This document shows positions 16,402-26,187 of a stretch of 43,315 bases of DNA, piece after piece. The position numbers were made by a program, and so were the translations under genes. How positions within the stretch are numbered: the stretch's first letter is position 1; each line of letters begins with the position of its first letter. This DNA comes from Francisellaceae bacterium UBA6186 (GTDB taxonomy: Bacteria; Pseudomonadota; Gammaproteobacteria; UBA6186; Azoamicaceae). The notes under the pieces were generated by a model. It was not told the origin of the DNA. It ran no database searches and was given only the letters and a program-made list of their open reading frames with translations. The stretch lies in contig DITK01000017.1 in the NCBI GenBank assembly GCA_002422785.1, forward strand, positions 27,886 to 71,200. The letters are read 5' to 3'.

Positions 16402-16860
16402 TTAATTTTTATCAATTGGTTTTTTATTTTCTAGCAAATTATTTAATTTATTAAGCATGGCAATATATTGATTTTTAGTTTTAGCAATACCTTATCTTAA
16501 TTCTGGGTGTTGCTTCAAATATGTAATTACAAATAACTTTAAATTCACCAGATTTTTCAAGACTTGCAGTTAAATCATAAGGATCATAATGCCATCTAAA
16601 AATTAGATATTATTTATATTTAATGCCCCATTTTTTATTTCAATCTGAGCAATAAAAATTGCTTCTGATTCTTGGGTAGTAATAGATGTATATTCAAGAT
16701 CTTCAACTATTCAATCGAAAGCAAGACTAGCCATCGCAACTGTAACTTTAGAGGCAGGTAATTGTTGCCACGCAAGTAATAAATGTTTTTTTGCAAAATC
16801 ATGATGTTTCTCAATAATTATCTAAAAATTCTGATCTATTAATTTTTCTTGCACTATCAT
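16402..16860 (-). pseudogene. Broken ~150-codon gene of unknown family
   Basis: This otherwise empty stretch is a decayed gene. ATG 16860 starts a frame (MIVQEKLIDQNF) that hits TAG. The same frame resumes as IIIEKHHDFAKKHLLLAWQQ... and hits TGA after SLAFD, then continues as IVEDLEYTSITTQESEAIF. A frame change near 16620 gives RWHYDPYDLTASLEKSGEFK. A second gives VITYLKQHPELR, a stop, then GIAKTKNQYIAMLNKLNN down to TAA at 16402. That is three stops and at least two frameshifts. I do not recognise the family. It fits tightly between its neighbours (3 bases after the upstream gene), so it was once an operon member. Confidence 0.75.
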
Positions 16861-16863
16861 TTC

Positions 16864-18588
16864 TTATTTCGTTAAATTTATTATAATTTTTATCCATTCC
16901 CAATAATAATTTTTACTCGTTTTAGCATATTTATTAAGAAAATTTATACGTGCTGACTGTACTTCAATAGAATTCCACCATTTTTCTATTCCATCCCAAT
17001 TATTATTGATAAAATACACGCAACTATCTACTTGATCATGTAAAATATTTACTTCTTTGAATTGATCAAAAATTTTTTTAGCTTCGTCGAAAAATTTTGC
17101 CCAACCAGCATGACCATCATAAATAATAATTGGGGTATTACAAACCATAGCTTTATAGAATGTAGTTCCATCTAGGTGATCCATTACTACCAATTTGCAT
17201 GTTTTTATTTTTTTTTCTAAATCATAATCGGACGGTAATATGGGTAAATCATTGAAAATTTCTGAAATAAATTTTTTTTCATCAAATCCCTTAAAAACAC
17301 TGCTTGGATATGGTTTATATAGGGATTTATAATAAATTTTCTTATCAATAGAAATAAAAAATTTACACTTTAACAATAAATAATTACTACATCCAGATGG
17401 ATTAGGATAAAGAATGCCATTAAATAATGGATTCAAGTCAGTACCAACAAAGATTAAATTTTCTTGCTTTTGTTTGTGACGATTTTCCAGCTTCGATAAC
17501 ATTGCTGATGGTGCAAATAAAAATTTACATCGAAATTTATTAGCTGGAAATGTAGTGCCCCAACAAAAAACGTAATCTACAATAAATTCTGATATATTAT
17601 ATATGTATGAAGTAGATGTTGTATAGCCTGCACCATGTTGTGCTCTACAACTAATTTTACCCAAAGATAAATTCAAGGCTTCCTCAAATACCTGTGAAGT
17701 AGATAAATAGTTAGCTAGGGTATCAAACCCAAAACTTAAATTCACTTTTTTTAAAGCTTGTTCATAATATTGTTTAAAATTTTCTAAAAATATTTTTGGC
17801 ATCAATCGAGATACTATTATATCTGATTTTTTTATAAATGCATCGTTTACAAAAGAAATGTCGGCATTAAGTGAAGGTAAGATATTGTTACTTGCTTTTT
17901 TGTTTGTTTGTATAAGTGATATTAAAAATGAGAAAAATAACTCTGAAAAAAATCCAAAACCATATATACTCTTGAATTTTAAATTTTTATAAAAATTTTT
18001 CCTAATGATTTCAATAATAAGGTAAAACAATCTATATGGTTTTTTTAATACATTTCTATCCTTAAACAATTGAAAAAAACTTTTTTCCATAATCAAATAA
18101 TATTTTTTTTTGACTACAAATTTATCTTGTTTGTCTCGCTCATTTAAATTTTGTTTTTCAGAAAAAAATGAAGCGACCCACTTTTGTAAATCATCGTTAG
18201 AAAAATAATTCCACATAAATTCTTCTATGTTTTCAAAAAACCTATCATTTTCTAAGCAAATTTTTGAATACGTTGATATTTTAATGTTATTTTTTTCCAG
18301 ATGGGCACAGTATAAGTATTGATTGTAGATCATGCTCACAATAAAAGTTAAAACTGGCCTAAAAAGCAGATATAAAAAATAATCATTTTTAACTTCTGGA
18401 TGATCTTTGTTTATAATATCAATATATTTTAAAATATAAAAATTAATTAAATTTTCTAATTTTGAATAAATTTTTTCTCTATCAAAACAAAATTTAAAAC
18501 AAGAAATAACATCTTTGTCATTTTTTAGCTTGTCAATTATTTCCAAAGCGGAAAAATTTTCAGTATTAATTATATCTGAATAAAACAT
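16864..18588 (-). CDS. LIC12162-family putative transferase
   Basis: Large protein of 574 residues resembling the LIC12162 family (TIGR04331), which occurs next to nonulosonic-acid synthesis genes and is thought to transfer such sugars. The central QHGAGYTTSTS motif (about 317-327), FCWGTTFPANKF, and the late VVMDHLDGTTFYKAMVCNTP segment (a GT-B-like donor-site pattern) are visible. It follows PseI by about 70 bases. ATG 18588 is preferred; a GTG lies three codons upstream. I infer that it transfers the pseudaminic-acid product; activity is not shown by sequence. Confidence 0.75.
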   Translation of the reverse strand: MFYSDIINTENFSALEIIDKLKNDKDVISCFKFCFDREKIYSKLENLINFYILKYIDIINKDHPEVKNDYFLYLLFRPVLTFIVSMIYNQYLYCAHLEKNNIKISTYSKICLENDRFFENIEEFMWNYFSNDDLQKWVASFFSEKQNLNERDKQDKFVVKKKYYLIMEKSFFQLFKDRNVLKKPYRLFYLIIEIIRKNFYKNLKFKSIYGFGFFSELFFSFLISLIQTNKKASNNILPSLNADISFVNDAFIKKSDIIVSRLMPKIFLENFKQYYEQALKKVNLSFGFDTLANYLSTSQVFEEALNLSLGKISCRAQHGAGYTTSTSYIYNISEFIVDYVFCWGTTFPANKFRCKFLFAPSAMLSKLENRHKQKQENLIFVGTDLNPLFNGILYPNPSGCSNYLLLKCKFFISIDKKIYYKSLYKPYPSSVFKGFDEKKFISEIFNDLPILPSDYDLEKKIKTCKLVVMDHLDGTTFYKAMVCNTPIIIYDGHAGWAKFFDEAKKIFDQFKEVNILHDQVDSCVYFINNNWDGIEKWWNSIEVQSARINFLNKYAKTSKNYYWEWIKIIINLTK

Positions 18589-18660
18589 ATCATGCACTCA
18601 ATTGGCAGAAAAATGATTGGTTTATTTATTATTTCAAACATTACAAATCATATATTTTAA

Positions 18661-19671
18661 TTAATTATTATTTTGTTCAATTGGAGTTCCTTTTAATATT
18701 TTTTTATGTGATTTTCTACCCAATAAATCAACTAAATACCTAGGCTGCAATCCATACCCAGGACGAATGATTTTAATGTTTTTTCTTGTAAATTCTTCTC
18801 CTTCTTGAATATCTTTAATAGCATAAATGCTGCGCCTAAACATTTTATTTTTTCTCTCGCTATCACTACGTTGATAATTTATTTTACCAAATGCTAAAGC
18901 AGCATCTACAGTTACTTGACATAATGATTTTAACTCTTGAGGTTCTAAAGAAAAAGCAGCATCAACCCCACCTGCTGATCTGTCTAAAGTAATATGTTTT
19001 TCAACAATTTCAGCTCCCAATGCAACAGCTGCAATTGCAACGGTAATTCCTAAAGTATGATCTGACAATCCAATTTTACATTTAGGAAATTTTTCTTTTA
19101 AATCTAACATAGTAGCCAAATTACAATGCTTTATGGGAGCAGGATATTCGCTTACACAATGTAATAAAGATAAATCTTTACATCCATTTAAAAAAGCGAC
19201 CTCTACAGCTTCTTGAATTTCTTCTAAACTTGCCATCCCAGTAGACATAATTATGGGTTTATTAGTTTTAGCTACATATGCAATCAAAGGGTGGTGATTA
19301 AGTTCAAAAGAAGCTATTTTGTATAATGGAGATTGAAGTGATTCTAGGAAATCAACTGCTGTTTCGTCAAACGGAGTAGAAAATACCGTAATACCTAACT
19401 CTTTACCTTTGTTAAATAACGCAGGATGCCATTCCCAAGGGGTGTGAGCTTGCTTATAAAGATCGTACAATTTATAACCATCCCATAAACCGCCTTTAAT
19501 AATAAAATCTTTATTGCCACAATCAATCGTCATAGTATCTGCTGTATATGTTTGCAGTTTAACTGCATCAGCACCCGATTGTTTTGCAGCCTCAATTAAT
19601 TTGAATGCACAATTAATATCACCATTATGATTTCCAGATAATTCAGCTATTATATAAGGTTTAAAATTCAT
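18661..19671 (-). CDS. pseI: Pseudaminic acid synthase PseI
   Basis: Condenses 2,4-diacetamido-2,4,6-trideoxy-L-altrose with phosphoenolpyruvate to give pseudaminic acid. 336 residues. The NeuB-type barrel begins YIIAELSGNHNGDINCAFKL. QTYTADTMT and GGLWDGYKLYDLYKQAHTPW separate PseI from sialic- or legionaminic-acid synthases. The C-terminal antifreeze-like SAF domain is at about 275-330 (RSIYAIKDIQEGEEFTRKNI). It lies 3 bases after the PseG-PseH gene. Confidence 0.94.
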   Translation of the reverse strand: MNFKPYIIAELSGNHNGDINCAFKLIEAAKQSGADAVKLQTYTADTMTIDCGNKDFIIKGGLWDGYKLYDLYKQAHTPWEWHPALFNKGKELGITVFSTPFDETAVDFLESLQSPLYKIASFELNHHPLIAYVAKTNKPIIMSTGMASLEEIQEAVEVAFLNGCKDLSLLHCVSEYPAPIKHCNLATMLDLKEKFPKCKIGLSDHTLGITVAIAAVALGAEIVEKHITLDRSAGGVDAAFSLEPQELKSLCQVTVDAALAFGKINYQRSDSERKNKMFRRSIYAIKDIQEGEEFTRKNIKIIRPGYGLQPRYLVDLLGRKSHKKILKGTPIEQNNN

Positions 19672-19674
19672 TAA

Positions 19675-21075
19675 TTATTCTCTATTAAACAGATAATTTT
19701 CGTGATCTATTATTTCAAAACCAGCTTTTTGTAATGCTTTATGTGATGAAATATTTTCTGGTTTAACAAATGCATGCACTCTAACTGGTTGTACTAAATA
19801 TGTTAAAAATTTTAAGGCTTGAGTACCCAGACCTTCAGATTGTTTTTGTGGTATAATGTACCAACCTAAATCATAATAATCATCTAAATTATTATATACT
19901 AAGTTTATAACCCCGATAGCATTATTATCACTATCATAAATTATCCAAAAAGGATTATGTGTCTGCTCAATTCTGTTTTTAAACCACAATAAATGCTCTT
20001 CGTAGCTTGGAATTTTAGAATTATTACAATACTTACGTATATCTTTAATATTTTGCCAATCAAAAAGCATATCTTGATCTTCAGGCAAGACATTCTTTAA
20101 GGATATACTAAAAATATCGCACATAATAATTTTAATTAAAATCCTATTAACACCAAAACCATCTATCAAGTTACAAAAGTTCTTGTTAAAGCCAATATTG
20201 TATAAATTATTTTCTGTGAAGTCTTTATATGAATAACAAATTTTATTTTTAATTAATAATTCATAAATATTTTTCTGATTAGAAGCTGTCATAAATAATA
20301 CTGATGGCAACCCCAAACAACACCTCTCCCAAACACTACTACCTGCGGCTCCAATTGCTAAATCAGCTTCATAAATTAATTCTGCCATGTTAGCATTAAC
20401 ATGAAAATCAACTTTATTAATCATTGATTTAATGTATTGTTTAATTTGATCTAAATTGTTTTGATCAAAGCCCAAAACAACATCAATATTTCCAGCAAAC
20501 CCACTTTCTTTTACCATCTCTAGTGCTTTTAATATATGATTATTTTGACAACTACCTCCCATGGAAATTAAAATACGTTTTATCTCTTTAGTATTTCGAC
20601 GTTTTTCTATAGCTTTCGGCCTCATTACAATAAATTCTTTACGCAATAAAACATAATCACTACCAGCTAATATGGTACAATTTTCTGGTACTAAGTTTTT
20701 ATAATCATTAGGATCTCGGCCATATGTTTGATCTAATAAAACATCACAATCATGCTGTCTATTAGCAAGATCATCAATAATCATGATTTTTTTTGCAAAT
20801 GACCTAAAATGTTTTTCGTATACTTGGTCTATATCATAATTATCTATAACCAACAAATCACAAAGAACAGGATTATTATAAAAATTTTCTGGTTCAATTC
20901 TATCGAAACGATTTAAATTATTAATAAACTCATAGGTTTTTGCTGTAGTAACTATATTACATTCCCAGCCATGCTCAACTAAAGCATCAGCAAGTACACA
21001 AGATCGTATTGCGTGCCCTGCTCCTATTAAAGAAGAAGCTTCAAATCTAAAAAATGCTTGTTTTACCATTATCAT
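19675..21075 (-). CDS. pseG: PseG-PseH fusion: UDP-sugar hydrolase and N-acetyltransferase
   Basis: Bifunctional enzyme of about 466 residues. Residues 5-315 are PseG, which removes UDP from the diacetamido-trideoxy-altrose: FRFEASSLIGAGHAIRSCVL with the catalytic His21, IDDLANRQHDCDVLLDQTYG, and SMGGSCQNNHILKALEM. Residues about 320-466 are a GNAT domain like PseH, which adds the N4-acetyl group (SLKNVLPEDQDMLFDWQN, SEGLGTQALKFL). The two steps are consecutive, acetylation then UDP removal. ATG 21075 overlaps the upstream stop (TAATG); ATG 21069 is also possible. Confidence 0.9.
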   Translation of the reverse strand: MIMVKQAFFRFEASSLIGAGHAIRSCVLADALVEHGWECNIVTTAKTYEFINNLNRFDRIEPENFYNNPVLCDLLVIDNYDIDQVYEKHFRSFAKKIMIIDDLANRQHDCDVLLDQTYGRDPNDYKNLVPENCTILAGSDYVLLRKEFIVMRPKAIEKRRNTKEIKRILISMGGSCQNNHILKALEMVKESGFAGNIDVVLGFDQNNLDQIKQYIKSMINKVDFHVNANMAELIYEADLAIGAAGSSVWERCCLGLPSVLFMTASNQKNIYELLIKNKICYSYKDFTENNLYNIGFNKNFCNLIDGFGVNRILIKIIMCDIFSISLKNVLPEDQDMLFDWQNIKDIRKYCNNSKIPSYEEHLLWFKNRIEQTHNPFWIIYDSDNNAIGVINLVYNNLDDYYDLGWYIIPQKQSEGLGTQALKFLTYLVQPVRVHAFVKPENISSHKALQKAGFEIIDHENYLFNRE

Positions 21076-23099
21076 TAACGCAACTTGAAAATTGGCTTTA
21101 TAGCTGAACATTTTAGATATTCCAGCATAGTTCGATTTTTTAAGCAATCAGATATTATACAAAATACATTTTCAATAGCTTGTAAAATTTTATATAGCTC
21201 TAATTCGCCATGAGAAAAATTTATATTTAAAGAACTATTAATCAAAATGCCTCTAGCGATCATTTCTTGAATAAATAAAGTTTTAATTTCAAAAGATGTA
21301 CCATTGTTGCAATCTGAAAATTGAAAAATTTTCCATGGAGCGTACCCGCACAATTTAATTATATTTGTTAAGTCATATTTAATAATTAGTTGTTCTATAG
21401 AATAACTAAGTTTTTTACCATAACTCCATAAATAATTAATAACATTAGATAATTCAAATTTTTCAATCGTAGCTATTGAAGCCGCTAACGAAAGTGACTC
21501 TCCACCAAAAGTCCCAGAAAAAAATACCTTTTCTACTTCTTGCATGATATCTTTTCTACCTACAATCGCAGAAATCGGCATACCGTTGCCCATAGCTTTC
21601 CCAAAGCAAGAAAGATCTGGCACAACCCCAAAATAATCTTGAGCGCCACCTAAAGAAAATCTAAAACCTGTGATAATTTCATCCAAAATAAACAAAGAAC
21701 CATATTTATCACATAAACTTTTAATCCCCTGTAAATAACCGTCTAAAGGTTCAATAGAATTACACGGTTCCATGATAAGTCCTGCAAATTGTTCGGTTTT
21801 AAGTAAATCTTCTACTATATTTAAATCATTATAAGGTACGGACACAGATAATTCGCACACTGCTTTTGGAACACCTTTATTACGAGTTGTAGTTCCTATA
21901 TACCAATCTTGCCAACCATGATATCCACAAACGATCATCTTATCACGACCAGTATAAGCCCTAGCTATTCTGACAGCGGCTGAAGTTACGTCTGTTCCGT
22001 TTTTAGCAAATCTAACTTTTTCTGCTGAAGGAATAATTTTACATAATTTTTCTGCTAATCTCATTTCTAATTCTGTAGCAAGACTAAATATAATTCCTTT
22101 TTGTAATTGAGTTTGAATAGCGAAATTAATATCAGGATCATTGTATCCTAATATGTTTGGCAGCAAACCACTAACTAAATCTATATATTCATTACCATCC
22201 ACATCCCAAACTCTTGATCCATTACCATGAGTTAAAAACATTGGTGAATAATTTTCAGGATACTGAATGTACGATTTACTAAATGTTTGAGAACCTAAAG
22301 GAATTGTTTTTAAAGCTTTAGATAAAAGAATGTTAGAGTTATGAAAATCTACACACTGAATATTTTCATTTTTTAATGAAGTATCAAATCCATCATTTCT
22401 TTTATAATCTGGCTGAATAATATTAGGGTTATTTTTTAATGTTTCAAGAAAATCATAAGTTGTAGCGTTATTTTTAGATTTTTTTACTAAACTTTCAATG
22501 AATTGTAAATCATCTTTAGTATCAACTGTCCATCTATACTTTTGTAATCCAGCTATTGGGGAAGATACATTTAAAATTTTAAATTTATACTGATTATTTA
22601 TAATATATGGCGTAACGTGTTCTCTATCGCTTGTACGCATAGCATTGACATAAGCATCTTCTAAAGCCTTAAAAGTAAAAGATTCGCAATCTAATCCATC
22701 TGGCCAAGTTGGCGGCAAAGTATTAGACGCATAATCAGCCATACCACTAGAAACTAAATATAACACTTGACCTGCAATATTAGGATCTATCAAAGGACAA
22801 TCAGCAGTTATTCTCACAATAACATCCGCATTATACTCTTTGGCTGCGGAATAAAATCGCATCAATACATCCGACTCACTCCCACTAAACACAGTAGTCT
22901 TATGGTCGTTACACCATTTTATAATAGATCGATCTGCCATTGAGTCAGAAGTTGCAACGACCACTTGATCAATTGCTGGAATTTTTAAACAAGCATCAAC
23001 AACCCACTGTAAAATAGGTTTACCATTCAGAAGCTCTAAAACTTTTCCTGAGAATCTACTGGAATTCATCCTTGCTTGAATAATTGCTATTTTTTTCAT
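21075..23099 (-). CDS. SpsF/PseF-type cytidylyltransferase fused to a class-III aminotransferase
   Basis: Fusion of 674 residues. Residues 1-220 form a cytidylyltransferase of the SpsF family (KKIAIIQARMNSSRFSGKVL, RITADCPLIDP), expected to activate pseudaminic acid as CMP-Pse. Residues about 260-660 form a PLP class-III aminotransferase close to glutamate-1-semialdehyde aminomutase (FAKNGTDVTSAAVRIARAYT, FILDEIITGFRF, PLP lysine K501 in CFGKAMGNGMP). Heme synthesis is unlikely given the fusion and setting; an amino-sugar or side-chain role is more likely. ATG 23099 overlaps the previous stop as ATGA. No second PseF is seen. Confidence 0.88.
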   Translation of the reverse strand: MKKIAIIQARMNSSRFSGKVLELLNGKPILQWVVDACLKIPAIDQVVVATSDSMADRSIIKWCNDHKTTVFSGSESDVLMRFYSAAKEYNADVIVRITADCPLIDPNIAGQVLYLVSSGMADYASNTLPPTWPDGLDCESFTFKALEDAYVNAMRTSDREHVTPYIINNQYKFKILNVSSPIAGLQKYRWTVDTKDDLQFIESLVKKSKNNATTYDFLETLKNNPNIIQPDYKRNDGFDTSLKNENIQCVDFHNSNILLSKALKTIPLGSQTFSKSYIQYPENYSPMFLTHGNGSRVWDVDGNEYIDLVSGLLPNILGYNDPDINFAIQTQLQKGIIFSLATELEMRLAEKLCKIIPSAEKVRFAKNGTDVTSAAVRIARAYTGRDKMIVCGYHGWQDWYIGTTTRNKGVPKAVCELSVSVPYNDLNIVEDLLKTEQFAGLIMEPCNSIEPLDGYLQGIKSLCDKYGSLFILDEIITGFRFSLGGAQDYFGVVPDLSCFGKAMGNGMPISAIVGRKDIMQEVEKVFFSGTFGGESLSLAASIATIEKFELSNVINYLWSYGKKLSYSIEQLIIKYDLTNIIKLCGYAPWKIFQFSDCNNGTSFEIKTLFIQEMIARGILINSSLNINFSHGELELYKILQAIENVFCIISDCLKNRTMLEYLKCSAIKPIFKLR

Positions 23100-23968
23100 G
23101 TTAACAACCAATTTCTTGGATCTATTAAATTACTTTGAATATTTTTAAAATCTATAAAAAGATTACTAAAATCTGAAGTTTCTATATCACTTGAATAATT
23201 AATAATTTCTTGTAAATTATTTAGCGAGTTAACTCCAAGCACCCACTTGTGTACCCAATTTTGAGAACTTGCCCAAGATAAAATAGTTTTTAATCTTGAT
23301 CTATATGGGCTTATAATTTTAATAAACTTATCTAATAAAGGCTTTAGGTCTATAAGAGCTTCTGGCAAATTATCTGTCAACAATAACCCTTGAAGGAACA
23401 AAGAACGAGCATGAATTTCTATATTATGATTATTAATATAATTAAAAAAATCATTGTTAATAAATTTCTGATTCAATGGATTTAATGGAACTTGAATAAT
23501 ATCTGGGATTTTTATTGAATTAAATTGTTTAACTTCTTCTAAATCATAACAGGAAACACCAATTTTTTTGGCATAACTATTCTCTAAGATAGTATCAAAA
23601 AAAACACTTAGCTTTTTTTGATCTGTTTTATTTAAATTATGCAACTCTTGTGGATTATGTAATAAAATTGCATAATAGCCTTTAAAATTATATCGATCTT
23701 TAATAAATTGCATCCTGTTTAATATTGACTGATAATTATCTAGAACGCTAAACTTGTTAATAATTTTCATATCATATGTTATTGGATTATTTTTAATTAC
23801 ACTAAATAGATCTCCATATGCAAACGCTGTATCACAAGTATCAATCCCAAAATTGACAGCTAAATTAAAAATTGAATTTACTTCTTTTTGGCTAATTGCG
23901 TGACCATTAGAAAAAATTCCATATTTTTGAGTAAAATTAGCAGTACCTATAGCAAGTTTAGTCAACAT
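23096..23968 (-). CDS. Aldo/keto reductase-family protein
   Basis: 290 residues forming an NADPH-dependent reductase barrel. The expected tetrad can be placed as D46 (IDTCDTAFAYG), Y51, K72 (INKF) and H104 (ILLHNPQE). Such reductases occur in nonulosonic-acid clusters between PseC- and SpsF-type genes, but their substrate is not established. It overlaps PseC by 11 bases and the next gene by 4, so it is part of the same transcript. Confidence 0.85.
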   Translation of the reverse strand: MLTKLAIGTANFTQKYGIFSNGHAISQKEVNSIFNLAVNFGIDTCDTAFAYGDLFSVIKNNPITYDMKIINKFSVLDNYQSILNRMQFIKDRYNFKGYYAILLHNPQELHNLNKTDQKKLSVFFDTILENSYAKKIGVSCYDLEEVKQFNSIKIPDIIQVPLNPLNQKFINNDFFNYINNHNIEIHARSLFLQGLLLTDNLPEALIDLKPLLDKFIKIISPYRSRLKTILSWASSQNWVHKWVLGVNSLNNLQEIINYSSDIETSDFSNLFIDFKNIQSNLIDPRNWLLT

Positions 23969-25124
23969 ATTTCTTTAACAACTCAATTATATTACTTTGT
24001 TCTTCTTGTTTTAATCCAATGTATAAAGGCAAACTTAAGCATTTTGAATAATATAATTCGCAACCATGCAAATTAACATCACCATATAATTTTTTATAAT
24101 ATGGTTGTTTATACAATGGAATATAATGCACTTGTGTTGCAATACCATTGTCTTTTAATTCTATCATCACTTGCATGCGAGATTTTTTTATTTTCTCATA
24201 TTCAATATGCAGAATATATAAATGCCATGCAGTATCGGAATACTTTAATTTTGTAATTGGAATTATATTGTTATTGTTTGTAAAAGCATTATCGTAAAAT
24301 TGAACCATTTTATGGCGTTCAAACTTGAACTTACTTAATTTTTTTAATTGACTAATACCTAAAGCACAATTAATATCGCTAACTCGATAATTAAATCCAA
24401 GATCTTGCATTTCATAGTACCATGGTCCAGATCCATCGCTTATCCACTCTGATTTTTCACGAATCATTCCATGGCTTCTTAATAATTTTAAATTTTTTGC
24501 AATTTTAAAATTATTAGTTGTAATAGCCCCACCTTCACCCATGGCGATAGTTTTAATTGGATGAAAAGAAAAAGTGGTGATATCAGAAAAAGCATTAGAT
24601 CCTATTGGGTGTTTTTTATTATTTTGATCTAGATAAACAGTACCGATTGCATGAGCGGCATCTTCAATAATTAATAAATTATACTTTTTAGCTATTTCAT
24701 AAATAGCCTCTAAATTTTCGCATTGACCAGCTAAATGAACATTTACCACCGCTTTTAAAGACTTGTTTTTATTAGTTAAAATTGCCTCTTCTAATGTTAC
24801 AGATGTCATTAATCCTGTAGACGAATCGACATCAACAAAAACAATATCAGCTCCAATATGTCTAGCCGCATTTGCTGATGCTAAAAAAGTAATGGCTGGT
24901 ACTAATATAACATCACCTATGCCTAAACCTAAAGCCAACATAGACAACTGCAAGGCTGTGGTACCGTTCGAGCAAGCAACTGCATAATCAGCTTCTACTG
25001 TTTTAGCTAATGAATCTTCGAATTTGTCAACAGAAGGACCACAAGTTAACCAATCGCTTTGCAATACTTCTATTACAGAATCAATGTCTTCTTGATCTAT
25101 AAAATGTCTGCCGTATGGTATCAT
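23958..25124 (-). CDS. pseC: UDP-4-amino-4,6-dideoxy-N-acetyl-beta-L-altrosamine transaminase PseC
   Basis: PLP aminotransferase for the second pseudaminic-acid step. 388 residues. It starts MIPYGRHFIDQEDIDSVIEV and continues LQSDWLTCGPSVDKFE, which is typical of PseC. The PLP lysine is K191 in SFHPIKTIAMGEGGA; D155 in IIEDAAHAIGT contacts the ring. It lies 13 bases after PseB and takes that enzyme's 4-keto product. Confidence 0.93.
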   Translation of the reverse strand: MIPYGRHFIDQEDIDSVIEVLQSDWLTCGPSVDKFEDSLAKTVEADYAVACSNGTTALQLSMLALGLGIGDVILVPAITFLASANAARHIGADIVFVDVDSSTGLMTSVTLEEAILTNKNKSLKAVVNVHLAGQCENLEAIYEIAKKYNLLIIEDAAHAIGTVYLDQNNKKHPIGSNAFSDITTFSFHPIKTIAMGEGGAITTNNFKIAKNLKLLRSHGMIREKSEWISDGSGPWYYEMQDLGFNYRVSDINCALGISQLKKLSKFKFERHKMVQFYDNAFTNNNNIIPITKLKYSDTAWHLYILHIEYEKIKKSRMQVMIELKDNGIATQVHYIPLYKQPYYKKLYGDVNLHGCELYYSKCLSLPLYIGLKQEEQSNIIELLKKYVD

Positions 25125-25137
25125 TTTTATTAATTTG

Positions 25138-26151
25138 TTATTTGTTTAAAATGTTAACAAGTTGTTTAGTAGTTAACCATTCATTGTTAGTATCGCTAGC
25201 ATAAACCATTCTTTTACTAATCGGGCTATTTGGAACAGATTTATTCCAGGACGCAACATTTAAAAATCCTGGCATAATAATATATCTATCTTCCATTTCT
25301 ATGGTTTGCAAAGATTCATCTGAGGTTAGCATACATTCATGCAGCTTTTCACCAGCTCTAATTCCTATAGTATGAGTTTTAATACCATTATGAATAGCCT
25401 GCACTAAATCAAGTATCTTCATACTAGGAATTTTTGGGATAAAAATTTCTCCACCCTGCATTAAAGCTAAATTAGATAAAACAAAATCAACACCTTGCGA
25501 TAATGTTATCCAAAATCTAGTCATTTCATTATCGGTTATAGGCAAAGATTTAGCACCATCTTTTAGTAATTTTTGAAAAAATGGCACCACACTACCACGA
25601 GAGCCAACTACGTTTCCATAACGCACCACAGAAAAAATAGTTGGATCAGAACCACGTATATTATTGGCTGCAATAAATATCTTTTCAGCTGCCAGTTTGC
25701 TTGCTCCATACAAATTAATAGGACTAACAGCTTTATCCGTCGATAGGGCTAATACTTGCTGAACGCCATTTCTTAAAGACGCTCTAACTATATTTTCAGC
25801 ACCGATAACATTAGTATGAATGCATTCGTATGGGTTATATTCTGCAATCGACACATGCTTTAGGGCAGCTGCATGTATCACAATATCTACCCCTCTAAGA
25901 GCCATTGAAACTCGTGGATAATCTCGAACATCCCCAATAAAATAACGCATACATTTATATTTTGAATCAGGAAATATTTGTGCCATTTCATATTGTTTTA
26001 GTTCATCACGAGAAAAAATAATCAATTTTTTAGGAGAATAATTATCAATAATTTCTTTAACAAATTGATTACCAAAAGATCCGGTGCCACCGGTAATTAA
26101 AATTGTTTTATTATTTAATTCTGGTTTTTGTATAAGAAAATTTTTTAACAT
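25138..26151 (-). CDS. pseB: UDP-N-acetylglucosamine 4,6-dehydratase (C5-inverting) PseB
   Basis: First enzyme of pseudaminic-acid synthesis, a soluble FlaA1-type dehydratase of 337 residues. The Rossmann loop ILITGGTGSFGNQF is at 18-30. The catalytic residues are D139 and K140 (LSTDKAVSPINLYGASK) and Y148. IIFSRDELKQYEM and VIHAAALKHV are hallmarks of the family. Its position ahead of PseC fits the pathway order. Confidence 0.95.
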   Translation of the reverse strand: MLKNFLIQKPELNNKTILITGGTGSFGNQFVKEIIDNYSPKKLIIFSRDELKQYEMAQIFPDSKYKCMRYFIGDVRDYPRVSMALRGVDIVIHAAALKHVSIAEYNPYECIHTNVIGAENIVRASLRNGVQQVLALSTDKAVSPINLYGASKLAAEKIFIAANNIRGSDPTIFSVVRYGNVVGSRGSVVPFFQKLLKDGAKSLPITDNEMTRFWITLSQGVDFVLSNLALMQGGEIFIPKIPSMKILDLVQAIHNGIKTHTIGIRAGEKLHECMLTSDESLQTIEMEDRYIIMPGFLNVASWNKSVPNSPISKRMVYASDTNNEWLTTKQLVNILNK

Positions 26152-26187
26152 TAGCTACTCTTTAATATGTTTACTATATAATTAAAA

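Noticed and set aside
21075..23099. hemL (glutamate-1-semialdehyde aminomutase for heme synthesis)
   Set aside because: The aminotransferase is fused to a cytidylyltransferase and embedded in a pseudaminic-acid operon, so a sugar-related role is more likely.
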